Shown piece by piece: positions 35,090 to 45,959 of a DNA stretch of 64,000 nt (position 1 is its first letter; each line of letters begins with the position of its first letter). The position numbers were made by a program, and so were the translations under genes. Under the pieces are notes generated by a model. It was not told where the DNA came from and did not search any database. It saw nothing but the letters and a program-made list of their open reading frames with translations. Source of the stretch: Gyrodactylus bullatarudis (taxonomy: Eukaryota; Platyhelminthes; Monogenea; Gyrodactylidea; Gyrodactylidae); assembly GCA_012064415.1 (NCBI GenBank), contig SSNU01000294.1:434001-498000 (forward strand), given 5' to 3'.

Positions 35090-35537
35090 AATTTGAAGGA
35101 AATTAAATTCTTTCTATAATGAGATCATTGAGAAGAACAGAGATTGATGAAATTGTTGTGAACTCTAACTCTCGATGAAATGCAATGAGAAAAATAAACC
35201 AGGAACCCTTATTAAAGACTATTGGTAGGATATTTCTAGCACATTTTCAAAAAAACATGAAATTATTAGGATTTTGTAAGTTTGCATTGTAGATTCATAT
35301 CAGAGTATTGGGAGATAGTATTGAAAATGAATAGATTATATCTATTCATAAGCACAATCATAGGCAAACATTCACTTTTAAATTCTAAACGTTTTTATAT
35401 ATTTTATAGCTATTAATATCTAAAATCTTAAACTTAATGATCTGAAAAATTTCTATTATATGCTTATTGTAATTAATCAGTAATTTTTGTGATACAACAA
35501 ATTTGTTTATTCTGATTCAATTTATAAAATTATAAAA
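35090..35537. promoter_or_regulatory. Divergent intergenic region, 34.3-kb gene / METTL14 operon
   Basis: 448 bp between opposed start codons, much longer than the 85-89 bp spacers on the left. No specific motif is certain. A promoter for both sides is inferred from position. Confidence 0.4.
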
Positions 35538-35737
35538 ATGATGCCTGAAATTCTACGAGAAGCTAAAGAATCTCCGAATAACAAGAAAGTATCGTTATTC
35601 AAGCGGATTTATGAAGATGCATTCCTCTTGTAAGCTTATAATTTTACTGAATTAGCTCATTAATTAAAAGTTCCGGTCTATTTTTTGGTGGAATTCTCGG
35701 ATTTTTCATTGCTAAAGATGCTATTCTTGAACCATAA
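35538..35737 (+). CDS. 52-residue single-pass membrane protein, upstream gene of a probable operon
   Basis: Exons 35538-35629 and 35671-35737 with a 41-nt intron (phase 2) give 52 residues; an adjacent second ATG would give 51. The N-terminus is polar and basic (MPEILREAKESPNNKKVSLF). One hydrophobic helix follows, FSGLFFGGILGFFIAKDAI, then a very short tail ending at Pro. The size and layout resemble small mitochondrial inner-membrane or translocase subunits, but I do not recognise the family. AATAAA overlaps the stop codon region (35737-35742). The METTL14 splice acceptor follows only 80 nt after the stop, so the pair looks like a two-gene transcript resolved by poly(A) addition and trans-splicing. 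Confidence 0.5.
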
Positions 35738-35804
35738 ATAAAAGACTTTGTAGACTAACTCTTTATTTTTATTTCTAAATTCATTATTGAAAAGTTTATT
35801 GAAT

Positions 35805-35817
35805 ATTGCTATTTTAG
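35805..35817 (+). promoter_or_regulatory. Candidate spliced-leader acceptor site before METTL14
   Basis: ATTGCTATTTTAG ends at 35817, directly followed by GAT TTA CAA GAA, the METTL14 frame at phase 0. There is no in-frame ATG between this acceptor and the next exon. Upstream exon 2 of the small gene ends in a stop codon, so it cannot be cis-spliced here in phase. A leader ending in AUG, as known in several flatworms, would supply the start codon. Confidence 0.5.
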
Positions 35818-38800
35818 GATTTACAAGAACAAACAGAAAACTTGCGTAAAAGAATTGAAGCTTTTCATGAACACATAGAAAATAAACGACTCAAATTTAA
35901 AGAGTTGTATCCTCTTCAGGATACAGCGGATTATGAGTTTACCACGAAACTTATTTCACCATGGACTGTTAGAGAACAAATGATTCAGTAAGTTGATAAC
36001 TTTGTGACTTTTAGGCCTTTAACTCGACGATTGAACTATTCAAAACTTTCACATCGTAGTCGACATTTTCTCAAGAAAAATAACTTGACTTTAAAAACTG
36101 TGAGCCTTACTCAAAAGAATTCTATCCCTGGTCAAAATGGAAAGGATCTTTCATACACTCCAGAAACTTTTCTCAAAGGAACTCAAAGCTCAAATCCTCA
36201 CAATGATTATTCTCAGCATTTTGTCGACACGGGAGAATGTCCTCAGAATTTCATTCGAGACACTGATATGCATACAAGATTCGGTGAATATCCAAAGTTG
36301 AATGAACTTATTCGACTCAAAGCTTTGAACAATCAGTTGCAAGCTCCTCCACCAATGTACTTGAAGATAAATCCTTTCAAAGAGGATTTAGTCAGTGTTT
36401 TGGATAATCAATTTGATTGCATCCTTATAGAGCCTCCTTTGGAATCATCAGAAGGCATTAATTGGAACGACGTAGGCTGAATTAAACTAATTATTTTATA
36501 GATTCGTGACTTGCCTATTGAAGATTTGTCAGCAGCTAGATCATTCATTTGGATCTGGTGTGGATCAGACGAGGGTCTTGATCATGCAAGAAGAGTAATT
36601 TAACCAATATTAATTCATCATATATAAATGTAAATAAACTCATGAATTTCATCTTAGTGCCTTAAAAAGTGGGGATTCCGTCGTTGTGAAGACATATGCT
36701 GGATTAAAACTAATAAAAATCGACCAGGACACAAACAGCTTGAGCCTGGCGCAATTTTCCAACGAACTAAAGAGCATTGTCTAATGGGAATAAAAGGTAC
36801 GGTAAGAAGGTAAGTTGTTCTGATAAGATGATAGGCGTTATTTATCATAAATTTTTATTTAAATAATAAACATACTTACAAGTAATTACCACATTATCCT
36901 ATTAGATCTACAGATGGAGATTTCATTCATGCAAATATTGATATTGACCTGTTGATTGAAGAAGAGGTCAGCCAAGATAAATTGGAGAGAACTGCATACG
37001 GTGCTTGTGATAAGCCTGTCGAAATATTCCATATTATTGAAAATTTTTGTCTTGGAAAGCGTAAAATGCACTTATTTGGCCGTGATAGTACACTCAGACC
37101 TGGCTGGCTCACTGTTGGCCCAGAATTGACAGCTTCTAATTTCAACTCAGACCTCTATAAGAAACAATACTCTGGAAATTTGTCTAATGGTAATCTACTA
37201 ATGGATTCAACTGATGAAATCGAAAGATTACGTCCAAAAAGTCCGCCTCAATCAACTGGATTACTCGGAAATAATAACTTTATTGGTAAGATAAACTTAT
37301 ATTTTTAAGATTTTTAACTAGATCTAATAAGTAAATATCGTATAGAAACTCGAATTTATTAAGAGTCATCACCTTTTTCAACTGAAGCTCGTTGAATTCT
37401 TGATTAAATAATGTTTATATACTGTAAATATTTCTATCAAATACAATTCCTTTTTAAGGCATTAATTTGATTACAACCAGATGAATTTGTAAATACATGA
37501 ACCAGAGTTAATGAATAATGATGGAAATCTCTTCAATGATCAGATTTCTCATATACTTTTTACTATTATTAACATTTTAAAATCATAATCGAATATTCTT
37601 ATCATCTCCGATTATTTCGAACTGTAGAATTATTTCAAAAACTAGTCCATATTTCTTAACCTTGAGTGATACAAATCAAGAATTTGGTTTTCAAAAATCG
37701 AGTCAAAATTTGCAAAACTACTGGTTAAGAGTGAATTGAGGAAAATGTCATTCAATTTGTTTATCATCATCAATCAGTTTATTGTTCATGAAATATTCAT
37801 ATTTTAGGCATTTAGAAGAATTTATTTACATTTATAATGAAATATTAATTCCTAAATATCAATTGAAGAATGACTAAACTAGGGATTAAGTGAATTTCTA
37901 ATTTGATCCCATGATTTGTTGAACAAAATGAAAGAATGAGATTAATTGTACTGGGGAAAAATGTATTCAATTTTCTCTTCAATAGACAAACCAAAAAAAT
38001 AATAAACTCTTACCTCTCTTCAAATCAAGTCCACATTGAACTAAATATAAGATTATTTTTTAATTAATCTAAAACACAAGTCTAGTCAATATGGGCATTA
38101 CATTTTATCTAAGCTTTAGTTTTATACCGAGTTCTTTTTCTTGGCCAACTATAGAATGACCAAAATTAATCTTGAATATATTTTACATTCTTGACGATAT
38201 GAGATTTTTCCCTTTTGTTATTCAATAATTCAACGCCATATAAAAAACATTTTCAAAATACAGTTGATAATGATGATAATAATATATTATTTATTTACTG
38301 AAAGCATTTTGTTCATCCAACACCAGCTACCAGGGAAATAAACCAAGGGAAAAATATCTTCATTTTCCCTTGGCCACTCAACAAAAGAAATGTTTGTCTG
38401 AAAAATAAGATTTTTTGTCAAATGCATCTCTTCCTCTCAGACATGCTTTTAATTTTTTTTAAATATTACGATTACCCAGAGTAAAAGATTGAAATTGAGA
38501 AAAACTCTTCTTGTTAAACATTCTTATCATACTTTTTAGATCAAGGGAATGCAAAAATTAATGGCCCACCCTCTCGTCGTTTCTTCAACGTGCCTCCAGC
38601 ATTTCCTCCCACCGTGAATCAACAAAATAAAAATGCCTCTATTCTTCAGTTCATTCCAGGACAGTTTATTAAACAGGGGGGAGTTGCCAATCCTATGACT
38701 GCTAACAATAATATGCTTGGCAATAATTACCTCATGCCATCTTCATCCCTTTCAACTGGGCGTAATCATGGCCATAGGGATACAGAAATATTAAGTGACA

Positions 38801-39917
38801 CTAATGTGACAAATTCAATTGTCGGAAATATCGTTGTTGGCAGACGTCAAGCAAGCTTTTCCCAGCGGAATATTTCCAATGAAAATGTCTTTAGTAAGCC
38901 TTTATTAACTCAAAAGAACTCTATTAAATCGTATAGAGAATAATAGTATTTTTGATTATCTCATCAAGTTAATTTTTTATTATTATTCAATCTATACCAC
39001 AAGTAAATCTAAAACAAGTAAATAATTGACAAGTTTTAGTGCATATTTTACACAATACTAAAAATAACCCTTCATATCCCAAATTACTTTTTAATACCTC
39101 AACAAAAAATTTCTCAAAATTTCTAAAATATCTGCCTAAATTTTCTTTAAGTAACTTTGGTTATCATCACTGAAAATTCATCTTTATCAACTATGCATGC
39201 TTTTTGAGCTTAATAAATTTTCTTTCTAATGACAAAAAAAGTATTTAGAATATCTTCCAGTTCAAATTATCAATCGAGAAAGTGTTGTGTTGCACTGATA
39301 AAATAGTGATTTAGCCGTTTCTTGTAGTAAAATTCAAAGATGGAGGTTTAAAACTCTAATTTAACATACCAGAAAAAAATCTAAAACATTTGTAGTTCAA
39401 TAGAAGATTTTTCTCATCAATTAGAAATATTTCGTTCTAGGTGCTTAGGTAATATATCCCACAGGAACGTCTTATTTGGATATATTACCTAAGCACCTAG
39501 AAAGAAATATTTCTAGTTAATCTTTGTAAGTATAGGTACTGCATTATTCATTTTTCTCATTGTTTAATTCTCTTAAAAATGAGTGTTAGATTTAAGTACG
39601 TTTGCCTTTCTCTAATTTTATGTACAAGAAATTTTCTTATGAAAATGAGTTTTTACCAAATCCTAATTGGTCAAGTTGTAAAAATGAGAAAAATAAAGAG
39701 ACACTTTCTTATTCATCTTGATAAAGGTCAGCCGCACAAGTAGCTGTAAACTCTCATTCTTCTAAAATAATCATTATTAACCTGTGTTATTTCTATAGAT
39801 AACTGTCACACAACCAGACTAACACGAGGACACTACAACAAACCGTTTTACAGTCATCATCAATCTAATCACAGTCAACATCAGAATAGTAGCTTGCATC
39901 GGCAAAACTATAGATAA
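35818..39917 (+). CDS. METTL14: METTL14-like m6A methyltransferase subunit
   Basis: Exons 35818-35987, 36015-36471, 36502-36594, 36658-36809, 36906-37285, 38540-38893 and 39799-39917 join in phase (574 codons without a start Met). METTL14 is the RNA-binding partner of METTL3 in the nuclear N6-methyladenosine writer. Core evidence is [40 protein letters not shown], and the degenerate catalytic motif IEPPLE (EPPL in place of the DPPW of METTL3). Also seen are [69 protein letters not shown] and [18 protein letters not shown]. The N-terminus ([19 protein letters not shown]) is unlike other METTL14s. The long C-terminal tail is Asn/Ser/Gln-rich with few RGG-like sites, and ends in a His/Gln/Asn-rich exon. 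Reading past the donor at 38894 gives an alternative end at 38943. AATAAA lies at 39986. Introns are 27, 30, 63, 96, 1254 and 905 nt. Confidence 0.88.
39418..39549 (+). mobile_element. Element A, copy 2, in the last METTL14 intron
   Basis: A 132-bp shortened copy: AGAAATATTTCGTTCTAGGT, CTTAGGTAATATATCCCACA, then the reverse arm ATATTACCTAAGCACCTAGA and the tail TCTTTGTAAGTATAGGTACT. It is flanked by the exact 11-nt direct repeat ATTTTTCTCAT (39407-39417 and 39550-39560). Confidence 0.7.
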
Positions 39918-42300
39918 AGTTTCTATTAATATTAATAAGAAAGAAACACACTCTTAGTAATTTTTTTCATTTTTCTGCATTTGTGAATAAAGAAAATGTT
40001 TTATTGACTACATTAACACTGGCCTAGCTTTAACCAATTAATTCAAATTGATTTTAAATTAAATTCAAATTTCAAGTAATGAGATCGAAAATTTAAGGAT
40101 ATTCCTTTTAGCCTACTCAATAGTAGATGAATGAAATTTTAAATTAAATCAATAAAGAATCATCAAATTTTCTTCCCTTTAGAAAAGGATGAGTAATGAA
40201 AACTTGGGTTTTTGCTTAGTCATTAAGTGAAAAACATTTTTATATTTGACGCTTGATGTATTCAAAGTCTGCGAGTTTTTATCGAATACTTTTAGTGAGA
40301 ATGTATTTCTTTTGACTACGAAATTAAGAACAATCTATACCAAAGAAAATCGGAATTTTGCTAAAATAAAGCAGGAATGTCTTTTAGAATAAGATTTGCA
40401 ATTGAATTCAAATTGAATCAGTCTCAGTAAAACTCCTGGAGAAAGACACATGCTATTAATTTGGAGAACACACTTTGATATTTAGAAGAATATTATATAT
40501 CAGCTTCTCCCCTATTTCATCACATCTAAAAATAAACTAGTCTGGAAGGATGGAAGAATTTGAAATCTTAAAAAAATACATTTTTTCAAAATGATTTCTG
40601 CTATAGGGTTAAACCTGATATTTCTATCTTGATAGATAGCATTGATTCTTTCACTTTTAGTCTGACGAATATTCATGGGTTAAGAGAGAATCTTTCAATT
40701 TTTATTTACATCAAAAGTTTTATTATTGCATTTTATAATTCTAGCTTTCAGCCTTCAAATAAAGTCTGTTGTTCTTAAATAATAAATATCATTCGACATA
40801 CAGATGTAATACCGGTTGGTAACTTTAAAGAGAGAGTGAACCTTTTTTCTTTCTTATTTCTCAAATTTGAATAATAAATGAAAATTATATTTGGGATATA
40901 TGTAAATAATTATCATGATGTTTTCGTTCAAAAGATTTTAGAGAATTCAAGAGCGATAAATTGATTGGGAGTCTGTCAAGTATATGTATTTTCTTCATTC
41001 TGCTGATTACTATGGGGTTCAAATAATCAGGAAGTCCTAAAATTAACAAGGATGTTTTAACACAGTTTGCATCTTTTCTTGGCTAATTATAATCAATAGA
41101 TCATTTGCCCCCTCTTGTTTTAAACGACAAAGAGACTAAGGGCTTTTTAACTTCGATGACACGAAAACGTGAGAAGGAAGAAAGAAAGGAAATCATATGA
41201 GAACAGTCACCTCGTATGCATGAACTCAGTACCGAAACATCTGCTTTTGGCTCCGATCAAAACTAAAAAGTTTCTCGAGAGTTTAACTTGAGCCAATTCA
41301 ATAAAGTAGAAAGTTTCTACTATAGAAACATTACTCACATAAATTATATTAGAATCATTGTCTAAAGGAGAATCGGTACATGACTTTTTCTATACAAAAG
41401 GCTATTACTTTCATCTCTTCATTCTTGAAGAGAGTGAAATATGTCGTTTGCCTTCATCTTACGTAATAAATATTCATTAGAAATATAAATGTAATTCTTG
41501 TCTCCAATATTCTAAAGATGATTCATTTTATTTTATGGACAACAGAGAGACAAGTTAAAAAAATACTTTGATCAATTCTGCCTATATATCGTATGAAGGA
41601 ATGTAACATTCTATTTACTTTTAAATTGATAAGCCTATTACTTTAATTTCTTTTCTGTAGCATGAACAAACCTCTTATCACTGTAATAATGTTTTTTTGA
41701 TACATTCGGTTTGGTCGTTCTTTCTTGTATTCGACGAAATGATTTGTGTAAACAAAAAAAAACATTGGATAAATTTATTATTCTTTGAAAGGAATCCTCC
41801 ATGTAGGTTCTAGCATACAAACATTATTTCCTGGTATTTTTTCCAAAAAACGGAATTGCTTAATCTAGATTTGTCAATCAAGTCTTTTTCATGTTAACAA
41901 GCAGAATAACGAAGAGGGAAAATACATAACAGTATTATTATTCACATACAATCAGACTCTATGGATAGTTTTGTAAAAGGGAATCGTGTACATTCTATCC
42001 GACAGGCAAAAACCTCAATTCCGTCAAAATTATTTCTTACTTGATTATTATTATATGCATTTCGAGACATACAAAAAGTTTACTGCACAAACACTTTAAT
42101 ATTTCATAATTATTCTTGATCTCATCTTCTTTCTCCCTTCTCTTTCACACGTCTGAAGAAAAGCAGAGTATGCTATGCTTGTATTGCTGCACACACGAAA
42201 AGAATTTTTATCACTTTTCCTTTTCCTGACCTTTAGGAATAAGAAAAACATTCTACAGCTTGTTAATTAATAAACTTTTATTTTGAATATTACTTCTGGT
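39918..42300. other. Intergenic AT-rich DNA after METTL14
   Basis: Contains the METTL14 poly(A) signal (39986-39991). No other gene, RNA or clear repeat is supported. Confidence 0.4.
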
Positions 42301-42329
42301 GATCGGGGAAAAACCTCCAAATTGAATAT

Positions 42330-42590
42330 ATCATAATCTTAACCCTTAAAGTTCCAGAGAATTTCTTTTGATGATTCGCATTCAATCTTTTGTCTATCCC
42401 ATGGTTTGTGGATACGCTGATTAAGAATCTACAGTTGTTTCAATGCAATTATTTTTGGTTCAGAAGTTTTTGATGAAAAATGGATCATTTTTGATCCAAA
42501 AAAAAATATATCTGTAGCTTAAGCAGATAGGGTTCAGGCGATTGCATATTTGAATTCTACAGATGTGATTACTCAATAAAAGTTATCTTA
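42330..42590 (-). repeat. Dispersed repeat F, copy 2
   Basis: Inverted copy of 6930-7190: GGCGATTGCATATTTGAATT and ATACGCTGATTAAGAATC are reverse complements of blocks there, in the same relative order. Confidence 0.55.
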
Positions 42591-42989
42591 CTTTCTATCT
42601 ATGACCCTGGTAAATAGGTTTCCATAAAAACGTTTTAAACAAAAATTAATTTTTTGAAAAAAATGAACTCTCTTAGAACTAGTATAGCACGAGTTTGATG
42701 AATGATATAAGCAAAATCTTTGCGTATTCCACGAGATTAAAAAATTTCCTAACGAATGGGGGGGGGATAAATGAAGTATTTTCCAAGGCCTCCATAAATA
42801 ATAACCAGTTGCTAAAATGATATGTGATAGAAATATCACTGTGTGACTTTTTAAGGGTTAATTACAAAGAAATCGCATATGCCATCAAAGTTTTGAGAAT
42901 CAAATATCCCTATAAAACTATAAAAAGTTGAAGCAGACATGGGAGTTCTCATAAGTGCTGTGTCAACACTCTTCCTCAAATCCCAAAAC

Positions 42990-43208
42990 ATAAGTCAAAG
43001 GGGTATTTGCAAAACTAGTATGTCCAAAGGGTGTTTATTTAGAATTAGTATGTTTTTAAAGTGAAAAATCAAATCTAGTATGTCTTTTTACGTAAGTGCA
43101 TATAAAACTGATTTGAGATTTAGTATGTTTTTGCTCAGAATTAGAATGTATTACTAGATTTTATTCATAAATAATCTGTTTTGTTTTCAAATTTAGTATG
43201 TTTTTTTT
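42990..43208 (+). repeat. Degenerate 30-nt tandem repeat with TAGTATGT core
   Basis: TAGTATGT occurs at 43016, 43046, 43076, 43121 and 43194, with TAGAATGT at 43142. The first three are spaced exactly 30 nt apart; between them the sequence is purine-rich then T-rich. Beyond 43084 the period breaks down. Confidence 0.6.
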
Positions 43209-43384
43209 CTCATATGATCTGACTTCAACAGCGATTTAGAAAAGTAACTTTTAGTCTCTGTTTAAGAATTTATTTAATCTATTTAAAATCCATCCTTAAA
43301 TTTTTTCTTCCTAGCCTCGAATTCTTTTCTTCGGAGAGGGTCTCCCCCTCTTTCTATTCTCAGAATATTCTTACAAATTAGATG

Positions 43385-43830
43385 ATGCTATATAATCAAG
43401 ATCACAAACAAAAATATTCTTGGAGTACATTAATTCAAGTGACTCCTTTCTGAATGCTTTGTTGACATAAGATTTTATATCAGCATTCTCTGTGAAGACT
43501 ACTGCTAATAAATTTACCCACGGGTACTCAGTATATCGCGTTTCCCCACATGAGCAGCACGAATTTTCAAGTTGAACTACTCTTAGGAGGTCGGAATTTG
43601 GAGAGTCCCTTACATTATAGACTCTGAGGTTGGTGACTTTGGAAACTTCTAATTTTCTTCCTGTAATTGATCATTAATAATATTGATGCCGGTTCAAAAT
43701 GCTCACTGAATTTAGAACTAAATTCCTTCTTGTAGTCCCGGTAGAAACATGCTTTTTCCTCAATTTTTCGCAGACGATCGAACAATAATTGAAAATTGCG
43801 TGGAATGGATGTAAATGCCGTATTTTTCCG
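43385..43830 (-). pseudogene. Degenerate transposase fragment with a decayed SWIM-like motif
   Basis: Two minus-strand frames, broken by a frameshift near 43670. Upstream: NFQLLFDRLRKIEEKACFYR and SSKFSEHFEPAS. Downstream: GRKLEVSKVTNLRVYNVRDS, then VVQLENSCCSCGETRYTEYP followed by WVNLLAVVF. The CSCG...YP(x)xxLA pattern is that of SWIM zinc fingers at the C-terminus of MULE transposases, but the expected CxH has become WxN. This is a relic; the family assignment is tentative. Confidence 0.35.
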
Positions 43831-44241
43831 AACGCATATTAATTTTTCATTAAAACCTTAACACTGTTCAATAAAGAATATCTAATTCTCAAATGCAATT
43901 AAAATATTTTCAAAGTTAAAAGTATTATAGAAATCCATAAATTATTTTCAAAAGGAGATTGAAACAAAGAGAATATTGTTGCATCATAAAATCTCAAAAA
44001 AGTGTATTCTTTCTTGAAAAATTCAGATCAGATTATTTACCTCTTGTTATTTTTTTACACAAAAACCTTGGTAACTGTAATTAGGGCTAATTTTAACTTT
44101 ATTCCCGAGGAATCAATGATTCATCTTCTCTGAAACTAAGCAACATTCTACTTCTTATAATTTCTTGATTGACAACATAGAAAAAGGTTTTTCCTTTTCT
44201 TAGACTTTTGAAATTCTAATGAAAATGTATGCATTGTTTAT

Positions 44242-44290
44242 TATTAGGTTGTGCGATAAGTAATGGGACTCCAACTTTAACAAAAATTTT
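44242..44290 (+). mobile_element. Solitary mariner-like terminal repeat
   Basis: TA followed by TTAGGTTGTGCGATAAGTAA and then TGGGACTCC at 44244 onward fits the ends of mariner transposons (TTAGGTTG..., TA target). No matching opposite end or transposase frame was found nearby, so this is a fragment. Confidence 0.45.
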
Positions 44291-44879
44291 ATCCTTCAAA
44301 ACTAATATCAATTCGAACAAGTTTGGTACCATTAGAAAGATAATTAATCACTTTATTTTTTTGAACTTATTAGATATTTCTAGAATTGAAAAACATCAAT
44401 ATTTTTGAGTATTTTGATTAGAAAGGTTTTCGGGAGATTGCCAGATAGGCGTATTGCTTGAATAACTGATAGAATTTGAGTGTTTCAGTCGAATTCAATC
44501 TTTGATAAAGTAGCACGGGTGGTGGGGGAGCTCGGGAATGACCATGAGCTATCAGAAAAATGCTTGTTCGGAATATTTAATAAGTCCATTTTTTGAATAA
44601 CTACAATGTAGAGATTTCAGTGTTTTTAGAAATTAAACCTACAATTTCAAAGGCCTTCAAAATTTTTAATAATGGATCATTGGATTTCAAAATTTTTAAA
44701 TCTTAAATTTATTACTAAATATCCACTTTACTTTCAAATCCTCTAAATGAGTCTTTCATTTGAAACTAAAAATCTTTAATTGGATTCCTTACTTTTATGT
44801 TTTATTCTTCGATTCTGTGGAAAAATGAATAGTTTCTTGGTTTCGGGATATATGAAGACTATTTACAGAATAGCTTTAG

Positions 44880-45088
44880 TAAAGTGTGGTCACTGGTAAT
44901 AACTATATCCATATGAAATCTAACTTGATGGAGAGTTCTAATAAGGAAAAAACTCGTCTGCATCTGTCACCGTGACTTGAATATTATTTGACTCTCTTAT
45001 GTCCGAATTCTGTCATCTAGGTGTAAGAAGACAATTTCCATCTAGTTAGATTTCACATGAATATAGTAATCACCAGTGACCACACTCT
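44880..45088 (-). repeat. Repeat E, copy 1, with inverted terminal duplication
   Basis: The right part reads on the minus strand as CATGTGAAATCTAACTAGAT...GAAATTGTCTTCTT...GTCACGGTGACAGATGCAGA, matching copies at 45960-46125 and 55745-55940. The first about 50 bp are repeated inverted at the left (GTGGTCACTGG ... GAAATCTAACTTGATGGA), making a palindrome with outer arms GTGTGGTCACTGG and CCAGTGACCACAC. Confidence 0.55.
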
Positions 45089-45236
45089 GCTTGTAGTATG
45101 TTTTAAGTCTAAAATCCATTGTTTTTGGTTATGAAAATAAATATAAAAAAGTCACGCTGTTCAACAATGAAAAGAGGATCAAATTACGGCCATATAATTT
45201 AAGAGTTATCACAGTAATAATAACTTAATAAACTGT

Positions 45237-45440
45237 TAACTAGAAATATTTCATTCTAGGTGCTAAGGTAATATATCCCACAGGAACGTCTTATTTAGTA
45301 ATGGATTAGCCCATGTCGCTGAATGTTACAGCTTACTAATAGATCCCACCGAGACTGGTACGAAAGAAACTCACAAAACATTCAATTCTGAAAGAAATAT
45401 TTCTAGTTAACCTTTGTAAGTATAGGTGCTACGCTATACA
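45237..45440 (+). mobile_element. Element A, copy 3
   Basis: A 204-bp copy with CTAGAAATATTTCATTCTAGG, TTAGCCCATGTCGCTGAATG and TTTGTAAGTATAGGTGCT. It is flanked by the exact 12-nt direct repeat TTAATAAACTGT (45225-45236 and 45441-45452). Confidence 0.7.
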
Positions 45441-45617
45441 TTAATAAACTGTATTTTCGAAAAACTCAAAAAGACATTTATAGAAATCACAGTGTTTTCA
45501 CTATAGTGTGAAGATTACAGTGTTTTTGAACATTAAGCAAACACCTAGTTAATATAAAAATAAGAATTTATGATTTTTACAAAATTCTCAATTTCTCCTC
45601 GAGAAATCGAAATTGGC

Positions 45618-45910
45618 ATCTAGATCTTGAGGTCTAATTCCACGATATAAAGAAAGAAATTTTGAAAAAATCTACTTTTAAGAAATTATGGTATATTTCA
45701 AAACTCAAAGTAGCGCCGAATTCTCATTTTTTTATCTTTGAGTTGAAAAATTTTGCTGTGAGAGAGTGATGTGGTTCTATCGTGATCCAAAAAATCATCT
45801 TATAATCGCTCTCTCACTTAGAAAACAGCAGAAAATTTCAACTCAAAGTTCAAAAAATGGAGATTTGGTGCAACTTCATTTTGTGAAAGTGGGCTTCATG
45901 ATCTAGATTT
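45618..45910. repeat. Palindromic repeat D, copy 2
   Basis: Homologous to 5630-5905: CAAAGTAGCGCCGAATTCTC and TTTCAACTCAAAGTTCAAAA recur, with ends GATCTTGAGGTC and GGGCTTCATGATC. The centre contains its own inverted pair GTGAGAGAGTGAT and ATCGCTCTCTCAC (T/C mismatch). Confidence 0.6.
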
Positions 45911-45959
45911 CAAAATATCTCGATCGAATTCGATTTCTTGATGAAAAAGTTATATCAAC

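Noticed and set aside
36004..36014. ATG at 36004 as the METTL14 start
   Set aside because: It falls in the 27-nt intron 35988-36014, and exon 35818-35987 is in phase with the rest. It could still serve in an unspliced transcript, but this seems less likely.
42990..43208. CRISPR array from the regularly spaced TAGTATGT
   Set aside because: The repeat is only 8 nt, spacing breaks down after three units, and the genome is eukaryotic.
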